Shown: in pieces, positions 1 through 8,033 of the stretch | Layout: each line of letters begins with the position of its first letter | Position numbering within the stretch: position 1 is the first letter of the stretch | From: Bacteroidota bacterium | Lineage (GTDB): Bacteria; Bacteroidota; Ignavibacteria; SZUA-365 | Direction of reading: 5' to 3' | NCBI GenBank assembly: GCA_014860565.1 | Contig: JACZJN010000120.1 | Coordinates: 1-38,961 of the forward strand | DNA length: 38,961 bases | Translations under genes and position numbers: made by a program | The notes under the pieces: generated by a model | Databases searched by the model: none | Told to the model about the DNA's origin: nothing | The model's input: only the letters and a program-made list of their open reading frames with translations

Positions 1-57
1 GGATTGTTCGAGGAGTAAGGCTACGTTCTTAATACGCTTTCATGCAAGGAGGACCCT

Positions 58-2148
58 TTGAAAGAATTTACCCCCGATCAAATCAGAAATGTCGCCATCA
101 TCGGCCACGGAAGCTCCGGAAAGACCATCCTGGCCGATGCCATGTTGATGACTTCCGGAGCTACCACCCGAATTGGTCGCATTGAAGATGGCACGACCGC
201 CTCAGACTATCATTCTGATGAGATCGAACGACAGATCTCCATTAACAGCACATTGTTGAGTACCGAATTTCACGGACACAAACTCAACATTCTCGACACT
301 CCCGGCTATTCAGACTTCCTCGGAGACGTGATCTCCAGCCTCTACGTGATGGACACTGCACTGATGGTGCTCAAGTCCGTCGAAGGCGTGGAAGTGGGCA
401 GCGAGCTGGTATGGGGCTATGCCGCCGAGGCGAACGTCCCGGTGGTGATTGCTGTGAACAAGATGGATAATGAGCACGCCGATTTTGATCGGGTGTACGA
501 AGAAGCAGTGGCGCGTTTCGGCAGCGACGTCGTGATCGCGCAGTTCCCGGTCAACAAGGGACCGGCGTTTGACACCTGCATCGACGTCATCCGCATGAAG
601 CAGATGAAATTCAGCACGGACGGATCGGGCAAGTACGAAGAGACGGAGGTCCCGGCTGAATTCAAGGAGCGCATCGATGAATTGCATCAGGCCCTGCTCG
701 AGAAGGTCGCTGAATCCTCTGAAGAACTTCTGAACGCGTTTTTTGAAAACGGAACGCTTACCGAGGCGGAGCTGGCAGAGGGACTCAAAGCCGCCATCCG
801 TACCCGTAAGGTTTTTCCGATGTTCTGCATGGCCGCCGGAATGAATATCGGTGTCGGCCGCATGATGGAATTTCTCATCAATTACTGTCCCGACCCCGTG
901 AGCGGTCGGACTTTTGCAGCCTTCAAAACCGATAGCACGGATGAAGTGGTCATTACACCATCGGATTCCGGCGATGCCTGCGCCTTCGTGTTCAAGACCA
1001 TTTCCGAGCCGCATGTGGGCGAGCTTTCGCTTTTCCGCGTCTATAACGGCACGCTCAGCGCCGGGACGGATATGGTAAACCAGAACAACGGTAAGGGGGA
1101 GCGCGTCAACCAGATGTATGCGCTGCGCGGTAAGGAGCGCTTCGAGCTGGGCAAGGTGCACGTGGGCGACATCGGTGCGGTTGTCAAGCTGAAGGATACG
1201 CACACGAACAATACGCTGACTGCCAAGGGATACAATGTGCAGATGCCTGCCATCAACTTCCCCGAGCCGGTCATGTCAAGCGCGGTGCGTTCGAAGGCCA
1301 AGGGCGACGAAGACAAGATCGGTACAGGACTGCACACGCTGCACGAAGAAGATCCCTCGTTCCAGGTCAAGGTCGACCAGGAAACCGGTGAGACCATCGT
1401 GCTCGGACAGGGCGAGATCCACATCAACATCATGGTCAAGCGTCTCAAGGAGCGCTTCGGCGTGGAAGTGGATCTGTTCGCACCGAAAATCCCGTATCGC
1501 GAGACGATCCGCAAGCATGCCGACGTTTCCTACAAGCACAAAAAACAGACCGGCGGCGCCGGCCAGTATGCTGAAGTGTATATCAAACTCGATCCGCAGC
1601 CGCGTGGCACTGGCTACGAGTTCGTCGACAATATCGTCGGCGGCGTGATCAGCGGCCGTTTCGTGCCCGCAGTCGATAAGGGCATCCAGGAGCAGATGAA
1701 GAGGGGCGTCGTTGCCGGCTGCAAGATGATCGATCTCAAGGTCACGCTTTATGACGGCAGCCAGCACACGGTCGACTCCAATGAAATGGCCTTTAAGGTC
1801 GCTGCGCAGCAGGCATTCCGCAGGGCAGTCAATGACGCCAGCCCCATGCTTCTCGAACCGATTTACGAAATCGAAGTCACGATCCCCGATGAATTCATGG
1901 GTGACGTGATGGGTGATATCTCCACACACCGCGGAAAAATCCAGGGTATGGACGCCAAAGGTCCCTTCCAGATCATCCGCGCCAAGGTTCCCCTTTCCGA
2001 ACTGTATAACTATGCCACGCGCCTTCGTTCGATCACGCAGGGACGCGGGATATTCAAACGGTCCTTCGCCAATTACGAGGAAGTGCCGGGTGATGTGCAG
2101 CAGAGGATTATTGAGGAATACAAGGCAGCCAAGGAAGAGGAAGACTAA
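58..2148 (+). CDS. Elongation factor G-like translational GTPase (EF-G2 type)
   Basis: A 696-residue protein with the full EF-G domain order: an N-terminal GTPase, a beta-barrel domain II near 300-390, then domains III-V. Visible GTPase motifs are G1 GHGSSGKT (16-23), DTPGY (80-84) and NKMD (134-137). Canonical EF-G reads AHIDAGKT and DTPGH. Here the switch II histidine is tyrosine, and the switch I region carries ERQISI instead of ERGITI, as in the EF-G-like proteins typified by Thermus TTHA1498. It is therefore probably a paralogue, not the main translocase, with an unsettled role in ribosome translocation or recycling. The TTG start is chosen because a strong AAGGAGG lies at 46-52, six bases upstream. 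The next gene begins on the base after its stop. Family certain, subfamily likely. Confidence 0.9.
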   Translation: MKEFTPDQIRNVAIIGHGSSGKTILADAMLMTSGATTRIGRIEDGTTASDYHSDEIERQISINSTLLSTEFHGHKLNILDTPGYSDFLGDVISSLYVMDTALMVLKSVEGVEVGSELVWGYAAEANVPVVIAVNKMDNEHADFDRVYEEAVARFGSDVVIAQFPVNKGPAFDTCIDVIRMKQMKFSTDGSGKYEETEVPAEFKERIDELHQALLEKVAESSEELLNAFFENGTLTEAELAEGLKAAIRTRKVFPMFCMAAGMNIGVGRMMEFLINYCPDPVSGRTFAAFKTDSTDEVVITPSDSGDACAFVFKTISEPHVGELSLFRVYNGTLSAGTDMVNQNNGKGERVNQMYALRGKERFELGKVHVGDIGAVVKLKDTHTNNTLTAKGYNVQMPAINFPEPVMSSAVRSKAKGDEDKIGTGLHTLHEEDPSFQVKVDQETGETIVLGQGEIHINIMVKRLKERFGVEVDLFAPKIPYRETIRKHADVSYKHKKQTGGAGQYAEVYIKLDPQPRGTGYEFVDNIVGGVISGRFVPAVDKGIQEQMKRGVVAGCKMIDLKVTLYDGSQHTVDSNEMAFKVAAQQAFRRAVNDASPMLLEPIYEIEVTIPDEFMGDVMGDISTHRGKIQGMDAKGPFQIIRAKVPLSELYNYATRLRSITQGRGIFKRSFANYEEVPGDVQQRIIEEYKAAKEEED

Positions 2149-2694
2149 GTGCCATTGCGCAATCTGTTCATTACGCTTCTTTTCATCGTGGGATTTGCGC
2201 CCGGTCTCCGGGCGCAAATCCTCACCGACGGCAACTCCGCGTCGCAGTTTTTTTCCACCCAGACCGGCTCGTACTATAACTTTTCAAGCAACAGCGGATG
2301 CGATCTGCTCGTGAGTGTGTGGGGTTTCGTCCGGAATCCGGGTCGCTATCGCGTGCCCTGCGAAACCAACCTGCTCGATCTTATGTCCTATTGCGGGGGG
2401 CCCAACGACCGTGGAGCGGAGGTCTTTCTCGACCGTGTCAAGGTTGTCCGCAAGGGCGGCGCTGATCAGCAGAATGAGATCGCCGAGGTGTTCGAAGTAG
2501 ACGTTGAAAAATATCTGGAGCTGCGGAGCAGTCCGACCGTAACCTCGGATCTTTTTCTTTTCCCGGGGGATTTGATTATTGTAGATGGCAAGGAGTCGCG
2601 CGGCGATACGATTCTGCGCATCGCTCAGATTGTCGTGGCAATCGCATCGGTGATTACTTCCACGGTCGCCGTGATCAATATCGCGTCGAAATAA
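2149..2694 (+). CDS. Secreted SLBB-domain protein, polysaccharide-export type
   Basis: A 181-residue protein with a signal peptide (hydrophobic 6-17, LRAQ cleavage site near 22). An SLBB-like beta-grasp domain spans about 50-145, with the VWGFVRNPGRYRVP motif followed by LLDLMSYCGG. A hydrophobic C-terminal segment lies at about 156-178. SLBB domains occur in Wza/GumB-type export proteins and in capsule-export partners. The Poly_export domain that normally precedes SLBB is absent, so this is a short accessory form and not a complete export channel. The GTG start immediately follows the EF-G stop, implying translational coupling. The Wzz/BY-kinase gene follows 84 bases later, which supports a role in extracellular polysaccharide export. 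Confidence 0.75.
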   Translation: MPLRNLFITLLFIVGFAPGLRAQILTDGNSASQFFSTQTGSYYNFSSNSGCDLLVSVWGFVRNPGRYRVPCETNLLDLMSYCGGPNDRGAEVFLDRVKVVRKGGADQQNEIAEVFEVDVEKYLELRSSPTVTSDLFLFPGDLIIVDGKESRGDTILRIAQIVVAIASVITSTVAVINIASK

Positions 2695-2778
2695 AACCCG
2701 TGCAGAGCACTGCTTCGCGAAACGGGCTGTTCCGAAGAGAGAGAGTTACGTTCCCATATTTTTTATACGCACACCTGA

Positions 2779-5154
2779 ATGACCGCAAGAGACGACTTCA
2801 ATAAGCAGGTGCAGGAATATCTACGCATTGCCTTCGAAGGCAAATGGGTGATTCTTGCAATCTTTGTCATCGTTGTCACTGCAACGTGGTTCTACACGAT
2901 GCAGCAGGATGACATCTACCAGGCGAGCGCTAGCGTTCGTCTCAAAGCCTCGAAGGATCTCCTCAGCGGACAGGCGTCGCAACCGGGATTCGACGTGCTG
3001 GGCTGGGGCGGGGAACGCATCATTGCAAACGAAATCCTCATTATCCAGAGCGACGGCGTTGCCGACCGGGTCGCGAAAATGCTGGTGGATCGCACGGAGA
3101 TGCAGAGCGCGGCAGGTGACACGCTGCCCATCCTGAAAGCGCGACAACGCCCATCGACGCTCAGAAAGATCGCACGCACGGTGGGGCTTGAAGATTTCTT
3201 TGTTTCTCTTGGCCTCGCCAAGCTTGACACTTCGACGCGCATGGCGGACCGCGAGATGGTCGCCGCGCGTGCACGTGCGCAGATGTCGGCCGAGGAGGTT
3301 CGCGGTGTCGATTTCATACGTATCAACGTGCAGAGCACCTCGCCGATAGAGGCCGCGACTATCGCAAACATGTATGTCGATGCCTACCAGTTGAGGAATC
3401 TCGAATCCGCTCGTGAGAATGTCACCACGGCGCGCAGCTTTCTCGAAGGGCAGATGGATTCCAAAAAGGACTCTTTGGCCACCGTCGAGAATCAGGTACG
3501 CGGCTTCCAGCAATCGCAGGGATTCATCAGCCTCGATGCGGAAACGAACCAGCTGATACAGCAGGTGGCGACCTTTGAAGCCCAGCTGGAACAGGCAAAG
3601 ATCGAACTCGCTTCGGCCGAGAAAATCCGTTCCGAGATGCACCAGCAGTTGAAGCAGGTGGAGCCTAATCTCGCACGTCAGCTGAAGGAGGGCGTCGATC
3701 CGCAGCTCAAAGCCCTGCTTGAAAAGAAAACCAAACTCGAAGCGGATATCCAGACTGCGGAATACAATCGGAGGCAGACGCTGAAGGTACGTCCCGACCT
3801 CGAGCCGTTCGCGGCAAAGGATATCGCGGAAAAACAGCGCCAGCTTCGCGAGGTCCTTGATCAGATCGAGATTGCGAGCAAGAATCTCGCTGCCTCCGAC
3901 GATCTGTCCGGCGCCCCGGTGGAGTATGCACGGGAGCTGCGGCAAAAGATACTCCAGCAGGATATCGATATCGAATCCCAGCGCTCCCGCATCAGCAACC
4001 TGCAGAATGTCATCAAGCAGTACAACGTGCAGTTCGAACAAATTCCTTCGCAATCGATTCAGTACGCACGCCTGGAGCGCAAGCGACTGAGCTACGATAA
4101 GCTATATGGCCTGCTTGATGAAAAGTATCAGGAGGCCATGATCAATGAGCAGACGACTATGGGCAATGTCGACATCGTTGACCGTGCCCGCGTGCCTCTG
4201 CGGCCGGTGAAGCCCAACCGGCCGATGAACATGATTCTCGGTATCCTGGTCGGACTTGGTCTTGGCTTCGGTATTGCGATTCTGCTCCGGTATATGGACT
4301 CTACCATCAGAAGCCCCGAGGACGTCGAGAAGCTTGGCATGCCGGTGCTGTCGTTTATTCCTACATTTGGTTCCGACGATAACAAGTTGGATCGTAACCA
4401 GACGCTCGTCACGTTGACGGCACCGCAGTCGCCTCCGAGTGAAAGTTATCGCACTATGCGGACCTCGATCGAGAATTCCCTCCCAGAACATGGGAGATCA
4501 ATGGCAGTGGTTTTCACGAGTCCCGCTCCGAAGGAGGGGAAGTCGACTGCCATTGCAAACCTCGCTGTCAGCGCGGCTAATTCGGGCCGCAAAGTGCTGT
4601 TGGTGGATGCCGATCTTCGCCGCCCCGTGCAGCATCAGATATTTGACGTTGAGCGCGAGCCCGGACTGTCGAATGCACTGATCGGGGAAGTCCCCGTCAA
4701 CCAGTGCATCAAGAAAACCTCGGTGCCCGGCCTTCATATCACGCCCTGCGGCAACATCCCGAGCCATCCGGCAGAGCTTTTGGGATCCGCGAGGATGGAT
4801 AGGTTCGTCAAGCTCGTCCGGCAATACTATGACCTCGTGCTTTTCGATGCCCCTCCGATTATCGCAATGGCGGATACTCTCGTTCTTTCAAAGTACACCG
4901 ATGGGACCGTTGTTATCGTTTCTGCAGATCAAACGAAATCGCTGGGATTGACAAAAGCCTACGAAATGCTCGAATCCAACAACGCGCGTATTCTCGGTGT
5001 GGTCGTCAACCGCTTCAACGCGAACAAAATGTACTATTCCTACTATCGCTACTACTATCAGAATTACTATTATTACTCCACGGACGGCGAAAAGAAATCG
5101 CGTCGTGTACGGAAGAAAAAGGCGAAGGAAGACGAAGCTGCAAAAGCCGGGTGA
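2779..5154 (+). CDS. Wzz/BY-kinase: polysaccharide chain-length regulator and tyrosine autokinase
   Basis: A 791-residue inner-membrane protein combining a Wzz chain-length domain with a CpsD/Wzc-type tyrosine kinase. Transmembrane segments lie at about 19-37 and 483-505, enclosing a long periplasmic coiled-coil region rich in Q/E/K (about 210-440). The cytoplasmic kinase has Walker A APKEGKST (Lys588), Walker A' VLLVDADLRRP (Asp610, Asp612) and Walker B LVLFDAPP (Asp690). The tail holds an autophosphorylation cluster of 11 tyrosines within about 16 residues, starting near 753. Such kinases control synthesis and export of capsule or exopolysaccharide through cycles of tyrosine phosphorylation. 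The SLBB gene lies just upstream. Its stop codon sits inside the loop of a terminator hairpin. Confidence 0.93.
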   Translation: MTARDDFNKQVQEYLRIAFEGKWVILAIFVIVVTATWFYTMQQDDIYQASASVRLKASKDLLSGQASQPGFDVLGWGGERIIANEILIIQSDGVADRVAKMLVDRTEMQSAAGDTLPILKARQRPSTLRKIARTVGLEDFFVSLGLAKLDTSTRMADREMVAARARAQMSAEEVRGVDFIRINVQSTSPIEAATIANMYVDAYQLRNLESARENVTTARSFLEGQMDSKKDSLATVENQVRGFQQSQGFISLDAETNQLIQQVATFEAQLEQAKIELASAEKIRSEMHQQLKQVEPNLARQLKEGVDPQLKALLEKKTKLEADIQTAEYNRRQTLKVRPDLEPFAAKDIAEKQRQLREVLDQIEIASKNLAASDDLSGAPVEYARELRQKILQQDIDIESQRSRISNLQNVIKQYNVQFEQIPSQSIQYARLERKRLSYDKLYGLLDEKYQEAMINEQTTMGNVDIVDRARVPLRPVKPNRPMNMILGILVGLGLGFGIAILLRYMDSTIRSPEDVEKLGMPVLSFIPTFGSDDNKLDRNQTLVTLTAPQSPPSESYRTMRTSIENSLPEHGRSMAVVFTSPAPKEGKSTAIANLAVSAANSGRKVLLVDADLRRPVQHQIFDVEREPGLSNALIGEVPVNQCIKKTSVPGLHITPCGNIPSHPAELLGSARMDRFVKLVRQYYDLVLFDAPPIIAMADTLVLSKYTDGTVVIVSADQTKSLGLTKAYEMLESNNARILGVVVNRFNANKMYYSYYRYYYQNYYYYSTDGEKKSRRVRKKKAKEDEAAKAG

Positions 5155-5170
5155 TCCCGGCTTTTTCTTT
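5144..5170 (+). terminator. Rho-independent terminator after the BY-kinase
   Basis: An 8-bp stem AAGCCGGG/CCCGGCTT with a four-base loop TGAT is followed by TTTCTTT. The kinase's TGA stop codon lies in the loop, so coding sequence and terminator overlap. Confidence 0.85.
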
Positions 5171-5180
5171 GCCGCCCGCT

Positions 5181-5212
5181 TTTGAAAAACAGACGAAAAA
5201 GGGCTATTTTTA
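5181..5212 (+). promoter_or_regulatory. Bacteroidota-type promoter for tryptophanase
   Basis: TTTG (5181-5184), 20 bases, then TATTTTTA (5205-5212) fits TTTG-N19/20-TAnnTTTG. It lies just after the preceding terminator and would give a leader of roughly 60 nt before the tryptophanase ATG at 5282. Confidence 0.6.
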
Positions 5213-5281
5213 TATGCTATCGACGGATCATCTCCGTCCACCCAATCCATCAGCCTCACCAACATCTGTTCCAGAGAAAAG

Positions 5282-6670
5282 ATGATACGAGACAGCTACA
5301 TCAAGACGGTGATCGAGCCCTTCAAGATCAAGACCGTCGAACCCATCAAATTCACCACCTTTGAAGAACGGGAGCGCATTCTCAAGGATGCGGGCTACAA
5401 TCCGTTTCTCATTTCCGCCGAGAACGTGCTGATCGATCTGTTGACCGACAGCGGTACTTCGGCGATGAGTTCCGCGCAGTGGGCCGGCCTGCTCGACGGC
5501 GACGAGTCCTACGCGGGCTCCCGAAGCTTCTACCGCATGGAAGCGAAGGTACGCCAGATCACGGGCATGAAGAATATCATCCCGACGCATCAGGGCCGCG
5601 CCGCGGAAAAAATCCTCTTCTCCATCATCGGCGGGAAAGGCAAGGTCGTACCCAACAATACGCACTTCGATACCACGCGGGCCAACGTCGAATATTCAGG
5701 CGCCATGGCGATCGACTGCCTCAACGAGCAGGGGAAGCATCCTGAAATCATCGCGGATTTCAAAGGCAACATGGACATTGAGAAACTCGAAGCAACGATT
5801 CTCAAATACGGCGTCGAGAACATTCCGGTGGTGATGATCACCGTGACAAACAATTCCGGCGGCGGTCAGCCTGTCTCCATGGAAAACATTCGCCAGACGC
5901 GCGCGATATGCGACAAATACGGACTTCCGCTGATCATGGACTCGTGCCGCTTCGCGGAAAACGCCTATTTCATCAAGATGCGCGAACCGGGCTATCAGGA
6001 TAAAACGCCGCTTGAAATCGCCCAGGAAATGTTCTCTTATGCAGACGGATCCACGATGTCAGCAAAGAAGGATGCGCTGGTGAATATCGGCGGCTGGCTT
6101 GCGCTCAACAACGACGACCTCGCGGTGCAGTGCCGCAATTTGCTGATCGTTACTGAAGGTTTTCCGACCTATGGAGGTTTGGCGGGCCGCGATCTCGAGG
6201 CGATCGCGCAGGGACTCGAGGAAATTCTTGACGAGGATTATCTGCATTACCGCATTAAAAGCACCGAGTATCTGGGGAATAAACTCACGGAACTCGGTAT
6301 CCCCATTCTGCTGCCTCCCGGCGGGCACGCGATCTATCTCGACGCCAAGCGGTTTTGCCCGACCATCCCGCAGGATCAGTTTCCCGCGCAGTCGATTACC
6401 TGTGCGTTGTATCTCGACGGCGGCATCCGTGCGGTAGAGATCGGCAGCGTCATGTTTGGCCGCATGGAAGAAGGGGCTTTCGTTGCGCCTGATCTTGAAC
6501 TGGTTCGCCTCGCGATCCCACGCCGGGTCTACACGCAGAGCCACATCGATTACGTCATCGAAGTTGTGAAGCATGTTCATGACCGCCGTGAGGAGCTCAG
6601 GGGTCTGCGTCTGACCTACGAAGCACCGATGCTTCGGCATTTCACCGCACGATTTGATTACATCGACTGA
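5282..6670 (+). CDS. tnaA: Tryptophanase (tryptophan indole-lyase)
   Basis: A 462-residue PLP enzyme of the beta-eliminating lyase family, splitting L-tryptophan into indole, pyruvate and ammonia. Family hallmarks are LLTDSGTSAMS, PTHQGRAAE, TVTNNSGGGQPVSM, the PLP lysine motif SAKKD (Lys263 likely) and TYGGLAGRDLEA. Tyrosine phenol-lyase is very similar, but its substrate-reading Met/Arg pair (MER) is replaced here by Val385 and Ile387 in AVEIG, the tryptophanase pattern. It has its own promoter and no tnaB permease beside it. No TnaC-like leader peptide is evident in the short leader. A separate kynurenine operon lies about 10 kb away, giving a second tryptophan-degrading route. Confidence 0.92.
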   Translation: MIRDSYIKTVIEPFKIKTVEPIKFTTFEERERILKDAGYNPFLISAENVLIDLLTDSGTSAMSSAQWAGLLDGDESYAGSRSFYRMEAKVRQITGMKNIIPTHQGRAAEKILFSIIGGKGKVVPNNTHFDTTRANVEYSGAMAIDCLNEQGKHPEIIADFKGNMDIEKLEATILKYGVENIPVVMITVTNNSGGGQPVSMENIRQTRAICDKYGLPLIMDSCRFAENAYFIKMREPGYQDKTPLEIAQEMFSYADGSTMSAKKDALVNIGGWLALNNDDLAVQCRNLLIVTEGFPTYGGLAGRDLEAIAQGLEEILDEDYLHYRIKSTEYLGNKLTELGIPILLPPGGHAIYLDAKRFCPTIPQDQFPAQSITCALYLDGGIRAVEIGSVMFGRMEEGAFVAPDLELVRLAIPRRVYTQSHIDYVIEVVKHVHDRREELRGLRLTYEAPMLRHFTARFDYID

Positions 6671-6712
6671 TAATTCGCTGGTTTGGCATCGTTTCCGCTC
6701 CGCGCGGAGACG

Positions 6713-7960
6713 ATGCATTCTTATTCCACAAGCTGCGCGCCCGTGAGGAAAATCCTCTACGTCCATCATGGAAAGGGCATCGGCGGTGCGCCGCTGAGTC
6801 TGCTCTATCTGATCCGCGGGTTGGACCGTTCCCGGTATCAGCCAACGGTACTGTGCATTCATGAGAGCGAGGCCGCGGACCTGTATCGCCGTGAGGGGAT
6901 CGAGACCATCGTCGACGAATCCCTTCATGATTTTTCGCACACGAATGTGCTGTGGTACCCCTGGTGGCAGTTCCCTAAAATTCTGCTCAGGGCACTTCAG
7001 TTACCTGTTACATACATGCGCGCGCGGCGTCTGCTTCGCCGTCGGCGATTCGATGCCGTTCACCTGAACACGTCTACACTCACGGCGTTCGGCCTTGCCG
7101 CGAAGGCGGAAGGTGCACGGGTGATATGGCATATACGTGAGCCGCTGCAACGTGGGTATCTTGGTCTCCGCCGTGCGATCGTTCGCCGCATCATCGACCG
7201 CACTGCTGATCTGGTGCTGCCCATCTGCCACTACGACGCAGAACAGCTGCGATCCTCACCGCGAGTACATGTGGTGTACAATTTTATCGATTTCGCGCAG
7301 TTCGACTCCGCGATCGATGCCTCGGCCCTGCGCGATGAGCTCGGCATCGCCGAGGGACAGCAGGTGATCACGATGCTGGGCGGCGTCAATCCCATCAAAG
7401 GGACAAAAGAATACATTGCCGCTGCGGAACGTGTGCTCACCGCGCATCCCGATACCGTGTTTCTTGTCGCCGGTCCCATCCCGGACGACAGTTTCAGAAA
7501 CAGAATCAATGGACTGCGCGTATACCGGGATGCGGCTTTTTCGATGATCTCCGGCGCCCATGTTCCCGCAATACGTTTTCTCGGTGTCCGGTCCGACATC
7601 CCGCGTCTACTGGCCTTTTCCAATGTTCTCTGCTTTCCTTCCACCGTGCCTCATTTCGCCCGGCCGGTGATTGAAGCCAGCGCGATGGGGCTGCCGGTAA
7701 TCGCATCGGATCTCGGAGGTCCGAAAGAGCTGGTCCGTCACGAGGAAACAGGATTGCTTGTTCCCGCCGGAGACGCGGATGCACTTGCAGCGGCAATGCT
7801 CCGGTTGATCGAAGATCCTGCTCTGGCGGAACGTCTGGGCCGCAATGGAATCGTGTTCGCGCGTGAACGGTTTGACGCGGAAAAAAACACCGCCAAGGTG
7901 CTTCAGTTTTATGACCGGATGTTCGCATCCGACGGGCATCGAGAGCTGACGTTCGATTGA
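6713..7960 (+). CDS. GT4-family glycosyltransferase
   Basis: A GT-B fold retaining glycosyltransferase of about 415 residues. The N-terminal acceptor domain starts with RKILYVHHGKGIGGAP. The C-terminal donor domain begins near MLGGVNPIKGTKEYI and carries the E-x7-E-like motif in VIEASAMGLPVIASDLGG. It likely adds a sugar to a surface polysaccharide or lipid, but donor and acceptor cannot be told. The ATG at 6713 is preferred over the upstream TTG at 6683 because a GGAG lies just before it. A GTG at 6743, right at the start of the conserved domain, is a possible alternative. It follows tnaA by about 40 bases with no clear terminator and could be co-transcribed. Confidence 0.88.
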   Translation: MHSYSTSCAPVRKILYVHHGKGIGGAPLSLLYLIRGLDRSRYQPTVLCIHESEAADLYRREGIETIVDESLHDFSHTNVLWYPWWQFPKILLRALQLPVTYMRARRLLRRRRFDAVHLNTSTLTAFGLAAKAEGARVIWHIREPLQRGYLGLRRAIVRRIIDRTADLVLPICHYDAEQLRSSPRVHVVYNFIDFAQFDSAIDASALRDELGIAEGQQVITMLGGVNPIKGTKEYIAAAERVLTAHPDTVFLVAGPIPDDSFRNRINGLRVYRDAAFSMISGAHVPAIRFLGVRSDIPRLLAFSNVLCFPSTVPHFARPVIEASAMGLPVIASDLGGPKELVRHEETGLLVPAGDADALAAAMLRLIEDPALAERLGRNGIVFARERFDAEKNTAKVLQFYDRMFASDGHRELTFD

Positions 7961-7971
7961 GCGTCTTTCCC

Positions 7972-8004
7972 TTTGTGGAATTGTATCTGTTTACCGTATT
8001 TTAC
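7972..8004 (+). promoter_or_regulatory. Bacteroidota-type promoter for the propeller-LarA operon
   Basis: TTTG (7972-7975), 21 bases, then TATTTTAC (7997-8004). The downstream box is identical to the one before the kynurenine operon. A GGAG ribosome site at 8025-8028 precedes the ATG at 8034. Confidence 0.5.
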
Positions 8005-8033
8005 CCAATACTATCATCACAGCAGGAGACACA

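Noticed and set aside
310-1203. Long minus-strand frame inside the EF-G-like gene
   Set aside because: It lies wholly within a clearly coding gene, has no recognisable motif, and is a product of GC-rich codon bias.
5282-6670. Tyrosine phenol-lyase
   Set aside because: The phenol-lyase Met/Arg substrate pair is Val385/Ile387 here, as in tryptophanase.
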